A stretch of DNA of 64,000 nt from Hyphomicrobiales bacterium (GCA_900472485.1 UCII01000001.1:431986-495985), one strand, 5' to 3'; shown: positions 1-9,270, counted from the first letter of the stretch. Notes: generated by a model from the letters alone, not told the origin. A program made the numbers and translations.

Positions 1-173
1 CCGGTAATGTCTTCAAGGCCGGCGATCATTCGGAGCAGGGTTGACTTGCCGCAGCCCGAGGGACCCACAAGGACGACGAATTCGCCGTCGGCAATCTCGG
101 CCGAGACGCCGTGGAGAACTTCCAAGGCGCCATAGGCCTTGCGTGCCTTATCGATGGTGACCGTTGCCATCAT
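1..173 (-). CDS. ABC transporter ATP-binding protein (N-terminal part, cut by window edge)
   Basis: The first 57 or so residues of a sugar-importer ATPase (UgpC/MalK type) are visible. They include a Walker A motif GPSGCGKST near residue 40 followed by LLRMIAGLE. The ATPase would energise the two permeases encoded upstream in the same operon. Two adjacent ATG codons (171-173 and 168-170) follow a GGAGG ribosome site. The second has the better 6-base spacing, but both overlap the TGA of the preceding glycohydrolase gene, which implies translational coupling. The rest of the gene lies outside the window, so the Walker B and signature motifs cannot be checked. Confidence 0.9.
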   Translation of the reverse strand, partial: MMATVTIDKARKAYGALEVLHGVSAEIADGEFVVLVGPSGCGKSTLLRMIAGLEDIT

Positions 174-2278
174 ATTCCTCCGATCCGGATCTCGTTCGAC
201 GACAAGGCGCCTTCGTGGATGAGCAGGCCGACGCCGCCGTCACGGAAGGCATCGGCGGCGGTATCTTCCGCCGTCACCGAAACACCGTCGGCTTCGAAGG
301 TGATACGCGCACCCTGCGCCGAGACCTTCATGGCGATATGCTTGTCGAACTCGGTCCTGAAGGCGGTTTCGGCAAGGACCTCGGTGTCCTCGTCGCGCAC
401 CTTGACGATCTGCATCTTGCCGTCGCGCGTCACGCGGGCGCCATAGTAGCGGCGCAGGCCCTGAGCGCGGATGGCAAAGCCGCCGTAATTGCCGAGATGG
501 ATCATCACCTGACCTGAGGCCTGGTAGTCGGTCCATTGGCGCGTGCCGTGGATGATGATGCCTTCGCCTTGGTTCTGCGCGATGCGGAAGGCAGCCGGGA
601 AGCGCTTGGAGAAGAAGCTTGCACCGTTCACCCAGGCCATGCGCCAGAAATCGCCATCACCGGCAGGGCGCTTCAACGTAAGTTTGGGTGCGCCGTCCCA
701 ACGGAGATAGTCGACGAACAGGCGGCCATCGGCACGCCTGCCGGTGCCGGTTATGGCGATGCCGATCTCTGCGATCGGCTGGCCGTCGGTCTCGGGAAGG
801 GTCCATTCGAGAGTGGCTTCCGAGCCGGGCTCGATGACAACCGCAGCCGAGTCGATGTCGCTCAACTGGTCGCGCCCGTCATAGACGCGGATACGCAAAC
901 GCGTTTCGATCGCGCCACGGTTCTGCTGGTCGGCCTTGACGCGGGCCCTCACTTTCTGACCGGGATAGACGAGCGGCGTCGCCATCAGGTCGTAGGTGCG
1001 CATGTCGAGCATTTCGCGTGGTGAAAAGGTCGGCGTCGTCACCACGGCGCGTTGCGCCGGCCCGAGTGCTTCGTAATCGATCGTCAGCGCGCGGCCGCTT
1101 TCGAATTCCGTATTGCCGACGCGCACACCGCTTGCCGCATCGAGAGCCGTCAGTGGGCGGAAGCCCTGCTGGCTGCCAGGAAGCGAGAAGTGAAATTGCG
1201 CACCGTTCTTCGGGGCCTCGAGCGACTGTTGCCCGGCAAGCTGGAGACCGAGATTGGTCAAGAAATAGGCCTGACGCACGGCATCGTTGATGGAATTGCC
1301 GCCATCGGCAGAGGAAATCAGCATGCGGTCGGCGATAGGGCTGCGGAAGTCCGGCCCTTCGGCAAGGCCATCGAGGCCATTCATGATGCCGAGCAGGCAG
1401 CCGACATTCCCGGCATTGCAGTCGGTATCCCAGCCCGATGTGTTGACGATCATCTGCGCCTTCTGGAAATCGTGCGGCGCGTAGAGCACCGTCATGATCA
1501 TCAGCGCGTGATTGGGCATGATATGGCAGTTGCCCGGATATTTGTCGTAGCCGTAATTGTCCTGGATCTTCTGGCGCGTGTCGCGCCAATCGGGATGAGC
1601 CTTGTGCCAGGCCCTGATGTCAGCAATCAGCTTGGCGATCTGGCTGTCGCTCGGGATCTGCTTCAACCCCGCGTCGATCAGATGGTCGATGTCTGAGGCG
1701 ACGAAAGCTTCGGCCTCCATCGCCGCCCACAGCATGGCCGCATAGACGGACTCGCCATCATGGCTGACCTTGCCGGCCTGTTCTGCGAGCTTGGCCGCGA
1801 GTTCCGGCTGGCCGGGGGCGACCATCGCCCATCCATCGATGAAGATCTGGGCGCCGATCTGCTCGGCAACGCCCTGGCCATTGGTGGCGATCGAACCGGA
1901 CTGCGGGGCCGGGACGCCCTTCTTGAGATTGAGCCAGGCCGTGTGTTCGGTGGAGTTGCCATTGCCGCCCCACCAGAGGATCGAGCGCTCCTCGACGATG
2001 TAGTTGAGCCAGGCCTTGCCGATTTCTTCGGCAGAGAGGTCCGGCTTGATGCCGTAATCTTCCAGCGCGCGGATGAAGGTGAAGGTGCCGGCGACATCGT
2101 CGTCGGTGACGACGAGCGGCTGGTTCAGGCGCTCATGCACGTAGTATTCGATAGGGCCGAGTTCTTCCATGATCTTCTGGTAGGTCCATCCCTCGAAAGG
2201 GCGGCCGAGATAGACGCCGATGAGCTTGCCCAGGACGCCGGCATAGACACGTTCGAGATAGTCGTTCGGAAGCTGCAT
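170..2278 (-). CDS. ADP-ribosylglycohydrolase-family protein with C-terminal beta-rich domain
   Basis: This is a 702-residue protein whose first 340 residues match the ADP-ribosyl-(dinitrogenase reductase) hydrolase fold. The acidic metal-binding motif TDDD is at 58-61, and the second metal motif GWDTDCNAG at 282-290 is followed by GCLLGIMNG. Residues from about 380 onward look like two beta-sandwich modules resembling carbohydrate-binding or LamG-like domains. There is no signal peptide, so it should act in the cytoplasm. It lies inside a sugar ABC-importer operon, 29 bases after a permease and overlapping the ATPase gene. A role in hydrolysing a glycosidic or ribosyl bond of the imported compound is inferred. 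True ADP-ribose chemistry is not established for such operon members. Start supported by GGAG seven bases upstream. Confidence 0.85.
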   Translation of the reverse strand: MQLPNDYLERVYAGVLGKLIGVYLGRPFEGWTYQKIMEELGPIEYYVHERLNQPLVVTDDDVAGTFTFIRALEDYGIKPDLSAEEIGKAWLNYIVEERSILWWGGNGNSTEHTAWLNLKKGVPAPQSGSIATNGQGVAEQIGAQIFIDGWAMVAPGQPELAAKLAEQAGKVSHDGESVYAAMLWAAMEAEAFVASDIDHLIDAGLKQIPSDSQIAKLIADIRAWHKAHPDWRDTRQKIQDNYGYDKYPGNCHIMPNHALMIMTVLYAPHDFQKAQMIVNTSGWDTDCNAGNVGCLLGIMNGLDGLAEGPDFRSPIADRMLISSADGGNSINDAVRQAYFLTNLGLQLAGQQSLEAPKNGAQFHFSLPGSQQGFRPLTALDAASGVRVGNTEFESGRALTIDYEALGPAQRAVVTTPTFSPREMLDMRTYDLMATPLVYPGQKVRARVKADQQNRGAIETRLRIRVYDGRDQLSDIDSAAVVIEPGSEATLEWTLPETDGQPIAEIGIAITGTGRRADGRLFVDYLRWDGAPKLTLKRPAGDGDFWRMAWVNGASFFSKRFPAAFRIAQNQGEGIIIHGTRQWTDYQASGQVMIHLGNYGGFAIRAQGLRRYYGARVTRDGKMQIVKVRDEDTEVLAETAFRTEFDKHIAMKVSAQGARITFEADGVSVTAEDTAADAFRDGGVGLLIHEGALSSNEIRIGGI

Positions 2279-2307
2279 TGCTCACTCCATTTAATCGATA
2301 AATTCGT

Positions 2308-3141
2308 TCAGCCTTTGACGGAGCCGCCGGCCATGCCCTCGATGAAGCGCTTCTGCATGAAGACGAAAAGCGCGACGACGGGCACGACGATGATGAGCGC
2401 TGCGGCCATGATCTCCCCCCAATCGGAGCTGTACTGGCCGGATAGCAGAAAGAAGGCGATGACGGCCGTCATGTTCTCCTGCTTCTGCAGGAAGGTCGTG
2501 GCGATCAGAAACTCATTCCACGAATTCAGACCGATGATCAGCGCCACGGTGAGGATGCCCGGCGAGACGATTGGCAGCATCACCCGCCAGAAGACCTGCC
2601 AATGCGTAGCGCCGTCGACGATCGCTGCTTCCTCAAGCTCCTTTGGAACTGCCAGGAAATAGGTTCTGAGCAGCATCACGGCAAAGGGGCTGTACAGCGC
2701 AGTGTAGATCAGCGCCACACCGAAGATGTTGTTGATGAGCCCGAGCTTCGCGAAGCCGAAATAGAGCGGGAAGATATAGAGCTGGATCGGTGCGGTCGTC
2801 GTTGCCAAAAGATAGAAGGTGAAGATCTTCCAGCTTTTGATCTTGCGGCGCGCGATCACGTAGGCTGTCAGCGACGATGTCGTGCAGACGAGCGCAATGG
2901 TCGTGCCGGAGACGATCAGCGAATTGATGAAGGTCTGCGAGAATTTCGCGTGGCTCCAGGCATTGGCAAAATTCTGCCAGCGGATGGGCTGCGGCAGGCC
3001 GAGTGGATTCTGCACGATCTGAGCCGCCGGCTTCAGCGAGTTCAGCACCAGAAGCGCGATCGGGAAGAGAGCGACGAAGGCGAATATGCCGAGAAGGATA
3101 TAGCAGACCCAGAGGGTCAGGCGGCTTTCCACGAGCCTCAT
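2308..3141 (-). CDS. carbohydrate ABC transporter permease (MalG/LacG type)
   Basis: A 277-residue inner-membrane permease of the CUT1 sugar-importer class. Six hydrophobic segments are apparent. The cytoplasmic EAA loop that contacts the ATPase reads EELEEAAIVDGATHWQVFWR followed by a conserved MLPIVSPG (roughly residues 165-195). Its ATG overlaps the TGA of the MalF-type permease gene, as expected for a heterodimeric permease pair made in equal amounts. The substrate cannot be read from the sequence. Confidence 0.93.
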   Translation of the reverse strand: MRLVESRLTLWVCYILLGIFAFVALFPIALLVLNSLKPAAQIVQNPLGLPQPIRWQNFANAWSHAKFSQTFINSLIVSGTTIALVCTTSSLTAYVIARRKIKSWKIFTFYLLATTTAPIQLYIFPLYFGFAKLGLINNIFGVALIYTALYSPFAVMLLRTYFLAVPKELEEAAIVDGATHWQVFWRVMLPIVSPGILTVALIIGLNSWNEFLIATTFLQKQENMTAVIAFFLLSGQYSSDWGEIMAAALIIVVPVVALFVFMQKRFIEGMAGGSVKG

Positions 3142-3986
3142 TGTTCGCCCTCCCTGGTCTGGATGCGCACGTAAAAGAAGGTGCCGATTAGCCCGAACAG
3201 GCTGATGACGAGGGCTGCCGCGGCCGCCTGTCCGACGTTCAGATCATAGAAAGCCTTGCGATAGGCGAGTGTCGACAACAGTTCGCTAGAGAAGGCGGGG
3301 CCGCCTTGGGTGAGGATGTAGACGAAATCGAAGGCGAGGAACGACCAGATGACGGTCATGATCATCATCAGCGTAATCGTAGGCCGGATGCCGGGAAGCA
3401 GCACATAGCGCATCATCTGGAAATAGGTGGCGCCTTCGATGCGGGCCGCCTCGATCTGCTCCTGCGGCACCTGCCGCAATGCGGCGAAGAAGATGACGCA
3501 GAGAAAGCCCCACCAGTGCCACAGGTCGACGGTTGCGACGCCGAAGAGTGCGATCGACGGCTGGGTTAGCGGATTGGGGATCGGCAATCCGTATTTCTTG
3601 AGGAGGCCGAAGACGCCGGTCACGGGGCTATAGATCATCCCCTGCCAGATGCGGGACGTGATCGCGGTCGCGATGACGACGGGCAGGAAATAGACGACCT
3701 GAAAGAAATTGCTGCCGCGGCGCACGATCAGCAGCATCGAGGCGGCAAGCAGCCCCATGAGGATTGGCACCGTCAGGAAGACGATAGTCCAGATGATGTT
3801 GTTGCCGAGCGCCAGCCAGAAGACGCGGTCGTCGGTAAGCGCGCGGAAATTGTCGAGGCCCGCAAAGGTGGGCGGGGAAATGCCGTCCCAATTGCAGAAG
3901 GCGAGTGCCACCGTCAGCAAAGCAGGGACGAGGACGATGATGATATTAATGATCATCGTCGGAACGAGATAGAGTCGGTGCATCAT
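3138..3986 (-). CDS. carbohydrate ABC transporter permease (MalF/UgpA type)
   Basis: A 282-residue inner-membrane partner of the MalG-type permease. It has six predicted membrane segments, with the first at the extreme N-terminus (VPTMIINIIIVLVPALLTV). The EAA loop EQIEAARIEGATYFQMMRYV precedes LLPGIRPT. Tandem ATG codons at 3984-3986 and 3981-3983 follow GGAGG, and the second has the better spacing. The gene sits 48 bases after the solute-binding protein gene in the same operon. The lack of a long periplasmic P2 loop is typical of CUT1 permeases other than maltose MalF. Confidence 0.93.
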   Translation of the reverse strand: MMHRLYLVPTMIINIIIVLVPALLTVALAFCNWDGISPPTFAGLDNFRALTDDRVFWLALGNNIIWTIVFLTVPILMGLLAASMLLIVRRGSNFFQVVYFLPVVIATAITSRIWQGMIYSPVTGVFGLLKKYGLPIPNPLTQPSIALFGVATVDLWHWWGFLCVIFFAALRQVPQEQIEAARIEGATYFQMMRYVLLPGIRPTITLMMIMTVIWSFLAFDFVYILTQGGPAFSSELLSTLAYRKAFYDLNVGQAAAAALVISLFGLIGTFFYVRIQTREGEQ

Positions 3987-4034
3987 ATCCTCCGGGCGAG
4001 GACGGCGCTTTCAACGCCGTCCTGCGGCGGCTTG

Positions 4035-5354
4035 TCAGGCGCGGGGCGGGACCGCCGGCGCCTTGCCGGCGTCACGTTCCTGCTTGAAGGTCTCGTCAAG
4101 CTTCTTCAGGAAGTCGGCCGATTTCGTTTTCTTGAGCCAGACTTCCTCCATGCCGCTGACCAGATAGGTGTCCGTGGCCGGCGGCAGGAAGGTCCAGGTC
4201 GTGTAGCCGTATTTGCCGGCGGCGACTGCGCCTGCCAGCTGCTTCATTGCGTCCTCGTAAAGAGGCAGGACCTTATCGGAGAGTTTGACCTTGGAGAGAT
4301 CGGCCAGCGGCAGGTTCCATTCGCCCTGCCAGACGGAGTTCATCTTGCTGTAGTAGTCGTCCGTGAACATGTAGTCGAGAACGGCAGCGGCGCCATCGGC
4401 ATTGCCTGACTTGGCGTTGATCGACAGCGTCGAGCCGATGCCGAGTGCGAAGATCGGATCGCCCTTCTCGCTCGGGAAACCAACGAAGCCGGGCTCCGCG
4501 TTGTTCTGCGGGAAATAAGTCTGGACGTTGGTGAAGTTCCACGTGCCGGTCGGCGCCATGCCGGCCTGGCCGCTGGCGATCTGCGCAAAGGCCTGCTCGA
4601 GCGTCAGCGAGAAGTAGTTGTCGCCGAAATATCCCTTGTCCCACCACTCCGCGAGCTTGTCGATCGAGTGGACGAAGGCGGGATCGGTCCATGGGATGGC
4701 GCCGGTCAGCGCCTTGTAGACATTCTCTGGTCCCGCAATCGAGTTGAAGGCGATCGAGACATAATGCTCGTTGGCCGGGCGCCAGTCGGCATTGCCGGCA
4801 CCGAATGGGGTCAGGCCCTTGGCCTTCATCTCGTCGGCAAGCGCCTCGAAATCTGATATCGTCGTTGGGACCTTCCATTTGTTCTGTTCGAACAAGGTCT
4901 TGTTGTAGAAGAGGCCGAGCGTTTCGTATGTCTTCGCGAGCGCGTAGAGCTTGCCATTGTAGCGGCCGAGATCGAGGAAGAGCGGCAGCAGACGCTCGTC
5001 CCATCCGTATTTCTTGGCGTAGTCGTCAAGCGGCATAAGCTGACCGGCCTGTGCCATTGCCGCGACATAACTCGGGCCGGCCGTGAAGACGACATCGGGG
5101 CCGGTGCCGGCCAGCATCGCGACGCGCAGCTGCTTGTCGAGATCCGAGCCGCGGAAGTCGATGCTCAGGAGGTCTTCGGGATGTGCCGCATTGAACGGGT
5201 CGATCAGAATGTTCTTGAGGTTATCTTGGTTCTCTGGCGAAGCGGATTCGTACCAGAAGGATATGGGCTTTTGATCCGCCGCGAATGCGAAGCGGGACAT
5301 AAGCGGCAGGGCAGCCAGGCCGAAGCCGGCTTTCAAAACTGTACGTCTGTGCAT
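4035..5354 (-). CDS. sugar ABC transporter substrate-binding protein (family 1)
   Basis: A 439-residue periplasmic binding protein of extracellular solute-binding family 1. The N-terminus carries a signal peptide with a twin-arginine-like RRTVLKAG, a hydrophobic core and a probable cleavage after FAFA at residues 22-25, so Tat export is possible. The mature part has the family landmarks FWYESASPENQ, GTGPDVVFTAGPSYVAAMA and a C-terminal WTFLPPATDTYLVSGMEEVW. It is the second gene of the operon, starting 24 bases after the LacI gene and behind a strong GGGAGGAG site. It should capture the sugar, or sugar-containing compound, that the ADP-ribosylglycohydrolase-family enzyme then processes. Confidence 0.93.
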   Translation of the reverse strand: MHRRTVLKAGFGLAALPLMSRFAFAADQKPISFWYESASPENQDNLKNILIDPFNAAHPEDLLSIDFRGSDLDKQLRVAMLAGTGPDVVFTAGPSYVAAMAQAGQLMPLDDYAKKYGWDERLLPLFLDLGRYNGKLYALAKTYETLGLFYNKTLFEQNKWKVPTTISDFEALADEMKAKGLTPFGAGNADWRPANEHYVSIAFNSIAGPENVYKALTGAIPWTDPAFVHSIDKLAEWWDKGYFGDNYFSLTLEQAFAQIASGQAGMAPTGTWNFTNVQTYFPQNNAEPGFVGFPSEKGDPIFALGIGSTLSINAKSGNADGAAAVLDYMFTDDYYSKMNSVWQGEWNLPLADLSKVKLSDKVLPLYEDAMKQLAGAVAAGKYGYTTWTFLPPATDTYLVSGMEEVWLKKTKSADFLKKLDETFKQERDAGKAPAVPPRA

Positions 5355-5378
5355 CGGTTTTCTCCTCCCGATTTGATT

Positions 5379-6392
5379 TTATTCGTTGCGCGTCGAACCC
5401 CTGACGATGAGATCGAAAGGCATTTCAACAGCGGTTCCAGCACCGGTCTTCTCTCCGCGCAGGCGATTCATCAGCGTCTGCGCGGCACGTTCTCCCATTT
5501 TCCATTGAAACTGCGCGACCGTCGTCAGCGTCGGGGTGACGAGCTTGGCGGCGGAAATATCGTCGAAACCGACGACGGCGATATCCTCGGGAATGCGGAT
5601 GCCGTGTTCACGCAGCGACTGCATCACCCCGATCGCCATCAGGTCGTTTGCGGCAAAGATGGCGGTCGGGCTGAAATCACCCCCAAGAATGCTCTCGGCC
5701 GCACGCATGCCGCCCATCTCGGAAAATTCGTCATCAATGACGACGTGATCGGGATGGCCGAGTTTTGAGAGCGCCGTACGATAACCCTCGATACGATGGG
5801 CCTGAGGACCGCCGCGACCGGCGACGAGCGCGATGCGCTTGTGACCGAGGCGCAGCAGATATTCCGTCACCGTCTGCGCCGCCGCCCTGCTGTCGACATA
5901 GATGTCGTCGATCGGAATTTCGCCACCGCGCTTCTTGGATGATTCAATTCTCACTATGGGAACGCCGGCCTCGACCAAGGGATTGAAATCCTTGGCCTTC
6001 AGCGTGAAGAAGACGCCGACCACGCCATCGACACGGCCCTGTCGGGCCCAATCGAGAAAATGACGCTCGCGCTCGGGCGTCCCGTCCGTGTTGACCGTGA
6101 TCACATCGTAGTTCTGGCCGTCGGCGATCGACTGAATGCCGCGAATCAAAGACGGATAGAACGGATTGGTGATGTCGGGCACGATGCAGGCGATGGTCAT
6201 CGTGCGGCTCGTCTTGAGCGCTTGCGCAAAACGGTTGGGTACGTAGCCGAGGTCCTTTGCCGCCTTGGTGATGCGCTCCCATGTCTCCGCCGGGATGGAT
6301 GCTCCGCCGCCGCTCAGCACCATGGAAACGGTGGCCTGCGAGACCCCCGCAGCCCTTGCGACATCCTTTTGCGTTGCTCGTCCGTTTGTCAT
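5379..6392 (-). CDS. LacI-family transcriptional regulator of the adjacent ABC-importer operon
   Basis: A 337-residue repressor. The N-terminal helix-turn-helix TQKDVARAAGVSQATVSMVL (residues 7-26) is followed by a hinge helix and a periplasmic-binding-protein-like sugar sensor domain (MTIACIVPDITNPFYPSLIRGI, and AIFAANDLMAIGVMQSLREHG near 230-250). It is the promoter-proximal gene of the leftward operon, so it is probably co-transcribed with and represses its own importer. No clear Shine-Dalgarno sequence precedes the ATG. The predicted -10 lies only about ten bases upstream, so the mRNA may be nearly leaderless. The effector is unknown. Confidence 0.93.
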   Translation of the reverse strand: MTNGRATQKDVARAAGVSQATVSMVLSGGGASIPAETWERITKAAKDLGYVPNRFAQALKTSRTMTIACIVPDITNPFYPSLIRGIQSIADGQNYDVITVNTDGTPERERHFLDWARQGRVDGVVGVFFTLKAKDFNPLVEAGVPIVRIESSKKRGGEIPIDDIYVDSRAAAQTVTEYLLRLGHKRIALVAGRGGPQAHRIEGYRTALSKLGHPDHVVIDDEFSEMGGMRAAESILGGDFSPTAIFAANDLMAIGVMQSLREHGIRIPEDIAVVGFDDISAAKLVTPTLTTVAQFQWKMGERAAQTLMNRLRGEKTGAGTAVEMPFDLIVRGSTRNE

Positions 6393-6402
6393 CGCTCGCG
6401 TA

Positions 6403-6429
6403 CTTATACGTATTAGTTATACGTATCAA
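6403..6429 (-). promoter_or_regulatory. putative promoter with tandem ATACGTAT operator for the LacI-led operon
   Basis: Two copies of TTATACGTAT (6404-6413 and 6417-6426), each containing the palindrome ATACGTAT, are spaced 13 bases apart. On the minus strand they overlap a possible -35 TTGATA (6429-6424) and -10 TATAAG (6408-6403) with a short 15-base spacer. The arrangement would suit autorepression by the LacI regulator. The motif is seen directly; the assignment to this regulator is inferred from position. Confidence 0.45.
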
Positions 6430-6637
6430 TAGAATGCATGTTGCCTGCTGTCAAGCTGGCTCTCGGCGCACGCAACCGGTTCGCTTGCTAGGGGAAATGA
6501 TGTTTTGGGTAGAACCTCTTGGCGCGAAGCCAGCAGCTCGCAGCAAGGCGAACGGCTCGTTTTCACCGTCTTTTGAGGGCGGAATAGTGACGCCCATGGG
6601 CAATCCATTAACGGTTGTAATCTAAGCTCGCTAAATC

Positions 6638-7783
6638 ATGGAAAGGATGTCTCGCCGACACGATTTGGATTTTGTCAGGGTGGCAGCATTTATGCTGCTG
6701 ATCGTCTATCACGTCAGCCTGATATACAATTCAAGAACCTTTCTGCTGAAGGCGCCGGACAGCTCCTCCGCCTTCGATGTGATCCATCTACTGACGCATC
6801 CATGGCGAATGACGCTGCTGTTTTTTATCTCCGGCGCCGTGACGGGTATGCTGCTGGCGAAGCATCCTCCCGGCGCGTTAAGGAGTGCGCGGACAAAACA
6901 ATTACTGATGCCTTTTCTGGCTGGTATGCTGTTTCTGATCCCGCCGCAGATATATGTATTTTTGAATGCCAAGATGGGAGTGCATATCAGCCTTTTGGCG
7001 GTCTTCTGGAATTATCTGACCTTGACTCCGGTTTCCTTGCCGAGCGGTGAGCAGACACTGCTCGCCGGCATGCAGCATCTTTGGTATCTCCTGTATCTGT
7101 GGAGTTATACCGTGATCATCACGCTCGCGGTGGCGGTGTGGCCTTCTTTATTGACTTATATGGGAGATCGACTGGCTCCCTGGCTTACAGGCAAATGGGT
7201 ACTGATAATGCCTGTCCTATTGTTCATTTTGCTGCGGCTCGTCTTGAGGCCGATTTTCCCTCCATCACTAGAGTTTTTGGCGGATTGGTACAATCACGCC
7301 GTTTATATGGCCGCGTTCCTGTTGGGAGCCGTGATGGCAACGCGCGACGACTGTTGGGATGCCATGGTCAGCATGCGGAGACCGGCATTGATTCTGACGA
7401 CTGCTTGTGCGCTCGCCTTAGTGTTCCTGTTTCCCACCTTGCCGTCCAGCACTCCGGAGATGTGGCGACTGTCTGCAGGCAGAGTGCTTGGCGGTGCGTT
7501 CCAATGGTCGGCAATCGTCACCGTTCTCGGCTATGCGAGGATTTGGTGCAGGTCGGAAAATGCCGTGATCCGCTATCTCAATAGGGCGGTTCTCACCTAC
7601 TACGTTCTCCACCAGACCGTTATGCTGCTGATCGCCTACGGATTGGATCGTATGGGACTCTTGTCCGCCGTGTCGTTTATCCCAATTGCCGTCGCCACTT
7701 TGGCAATCTGCGCTGTGGCTTACGAACTGAAGCTTCGTCTGGAGAGTGCCGCGAACGCAAAGTTTCGTCCGCACGCTGCCTGA
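6638..7783 (+). CDS. membrane acyltransferase family 3 protein
   Basis: A 381-residue integral membrane protein with about ten hydrophobic segments. It opens with the acyltransferase-3 signature RRHDLDFVRVAAFMLLIVYHVSLIY, where the histidine near residue 25 corresponds to the conserved family histidine. Later segments include LFFISGAVTGMLL and a C-terminal LTYYVLHQTVMLLIAYGL. Such proteins O-acylate surface polysaccharides or glucans (OpgC and exopolysaccharide acetyltransferases belong to the family). A second ATG at 6647 is possible. The gene stands alone between two oppositely oriented neighbours, so no polysaccharide target is suggested by context. Confidence 0.85.
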   Translation: MERMSRRHDLDFVRVAAFMLLIVYHVSLIYNSRTFLLKAPDSSSAFDVIHLLTHPWRMTLLFFISGAVTGMLLAKHPPGALRSARTKQLLMPFLAGMLFLIPPQIYVFLNAKMGVHISLLAVFWNYLTLTPVSLPSGEQTLLAGMQHLWYLLYLWSYTVIITLAVAVWPSLLTYMGDRLAPWLTGKWVLIMPVLLFILLRLVLRPIFPPSLEFLADWYNHAVYMAAFLLGAVMATRDDCWDAMVSMRRPALILTTACALALVFLFPTLPSSTPEMWRLSAGRVLGGAFQWSAIVTVLGYARIWCRSENAVIRYLNRAVLTYYVLHQTVMLLIAYGLDRMGLLSAVSFIPIAVATLAICAVAYELKLRLESAANAKFRPHAA

Positions 7784-7924
7784 TATCATGGGCGGCGTGG
7801 CAAGCCGGACTCTTATCGATCGCCAATTGTCGAGAGCTGGCCGAGCAGCCGGCTCCCATTGCGATGTTCAACGGTTAGCGATCGATGGCATCGCGCTTAA
7901 AACATGGCGCTCAAAACAGGTGGC

Positions 7925-7970
7925 GGTAGTCAGATACTGACTACCAACGATCAATGATCCGAATCGGATC
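7925..7970. terminator. two tight inverted repeats between convergent genes
   Basis: GGTAGTCAG (7925-7933) pairs perfectly with CTGACTACC (7937-7945) around a three-base loop. Shortly after lies GATCCGA-A-TCGGATC (7956-7970), another perfect seven-base inverted repeat. They sit between the ends of the acyltransferase and metallochaperone genes, where transcription converges. Neither has a U-tract, so classical intrinsic termination is uncertain. Confidence 0.35.
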
Positions 7971-7992
7971 GCAATCTCTACACCTCAGGCTC

Positions 7993-9228
7993 TCAATGCA
8001 CCGCTCCCGATCCGCCGGCCGCAACGATCGCAAAGGGCTGCCCCTCGACGGGAATGCTGCTGACTTCCATCAGTGATTGGTTATCGACCATACGCACGAG
8101 GCCGTGGCGCGGATCGGTAATGGCGATGAGATTGCCGGCGATCGCCAGACGAGGCCGCGGGTCGCGCCAGTGACCGTCCTTGCTGTAAGGTTCGGTAACG
8201 GTCTCGGATTTCACGATCGCGCCTTTCACGACATCAATAAGATGCAGATTGCCGTCCTCGGTGAGAATGTAGGCGATCTGCGGCTTTGCCGGATCGAGTA
8301 TGAAATCGACCCGTCGTGTCGGCAGTTCGATCAGCTTGTAGGGTTGGTCAGAATTGTCCGGATCGATCAATACGACGTTCTGCTCACCATAATTGCCGAG
8401 GAAGAATTGCATGGACGTGCCGCCGAGCAATGTCGAGACCTTGCCCTTTGGCAAGGAAGAGCCATAGGCGAGCATCTCCACCTTTGGGCCGTCGATACCG
8501 CCGGGGCGAGCGATCAGGACACCTTCCTCGCAGCCGAAGGCAATCAGCCGGGCGGAAGTCGCTTCCCCATGAAGCCCTGTGCAGCGCTTGATATCACCGA
8601 CCTGCTCTCCAGTTCGGTTCAACACGCGCAAGCCGAGGCGCGGCGGCAACTCGCCTTCCTTGACGGAAGCCTCCATGTTCGGCACCGACACGAGAAGATG
8701 GTCGCCCATCGGAACGGCAACGCCGTGGTGGGCGGCGATGGTCCGGAATGAACGAATATCGGGTTTGCCTTCGGCAAGGCCATTTTCGGACAGGAGATCG
8801 AACTTGTCGTCGCGGTCGTAGAAGATCGCGACATTGTTGCCGTGCGTCACCACGTGCCCAGGCTTTTCGCCCTTGATCGATGTCCGGAGCAGTTTCGGAT
8901 CGGAAAGTTCGATGTCGCGATGTTCGCCGTGGTCGGAGAGGGATATGCCGGTCGCAATCGCGTGGACCACATTCTTTTCGCCTTGCACGGCAAATATGGT
9001 GCGGCCGGATTGACTGAGAGACAGGGAGGCATAGCCGTGAAGATCGAACCGGCCGATTTCCTTGCCACTTGAGGCATCGATCGCGCGGACGATCGGCAGG
9101 CTGTGATCGGCGACGAATAGTCGCCAGCTTTCCTTCTCCTTTTCGTCGTCGGCAAACGACGGAAAGGGAAGCAGTAGGGCGCAAGCCAAGGATGAGGCTG
9201 CAAGGATACCAGAGCTTGTGTTTGGCAT
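7993..9228 (-). CDS. aztD: zinc metallochaperone AztD-like periplasmic beta-propeller protein
   Basis: This 411-residue protein resembles AztD, the periplasmic zinc chaperone that hands Zn to the AztC binding protein of the AztABCD importer. Visible landmarks are WRLFVADHSLPIVRAIDASS near the mature N-terminus, AAHHGVAVPMGDHLLVSVPN, GLHGEATSARLIAFGCEEG and LGGTSMQFFLGNYGEQNVVLIDPD, all of the family's beta-propeller type. The signal peptide ends at PFPSFA before DDEKEKE. I chose the ATG at 9226-9228 because AAAGGA lies upstream of it; the longer reading to 9252 would start inside the operator. No aztABC genes are adjacent, so the partner transporter must lie elsewhere. Confidence 0.82.
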   Translation of the reverse strand: MPNTSSGILAASSLACALLLPFPSFADDEKEKESWRLFVADHSLPIVRAIDASSGKEIGRFDLHGYASLSLSQSGRTIFAVQGEKNVVHAIATGISLSDHGEHRDIELSDPKLLRTSIKGEKPGHVVTHGNNVAIFYDRDDKFDLLSENGLAEGKPDIRSFRTIAAHHGVAVPMGDHLLVSVPNMEASVKEGELPPRLGLRVLNRTGEQVGDIKRCTGLHGEATSARLIAFGCEEGVLIARPGGIDGPKVEMLAYGSSLPKGKVSTLLGGTSMQFFLGNYGEQNVVLIDPDNSDQPYKLIELPTRRVDFILDPAKPQIAYILTEDGNLHLIDVVKGAIVKSETVTEPYSKDGHWRDPRPRLAIAGNLIAITDPRHGLVRMVDNQSLMEVSSIPVEGQPFAIVAAGGSGAVH

Positions 9229-9240
9229 GAAGAGTCCTTT

Positions 9241-9270
9241 ATGTAATAACATTACATGCGCAACGTAATG
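9241..9270 (-). promoter_or_regulatory. Zur-like operator upstream of aztD
   Basis: ATGTAAT-AAC-ATTACAT (9241-9257) is an inverted repeat with perfect seven-base arms, resembling alphaproteobacterial Zur boxes of the TGTTATAACA kind. A second CATTAC/GTAATG pair spans 9250-9270. The palindrome lies directly upstream of the aztD ribosome site, so zinc-bound Zur could block expression. The match to Zur is by recall of the consensus, not by a search. Confidence 0.6.

Noticed and set aside
9226..9252. Longer start for the AztD-like protein at 9252
   Set aside because: It would place translation start within the Zur-like palindrome; the ATG at 9228 has a proper ribosome site and directly precedes a signal peptide.
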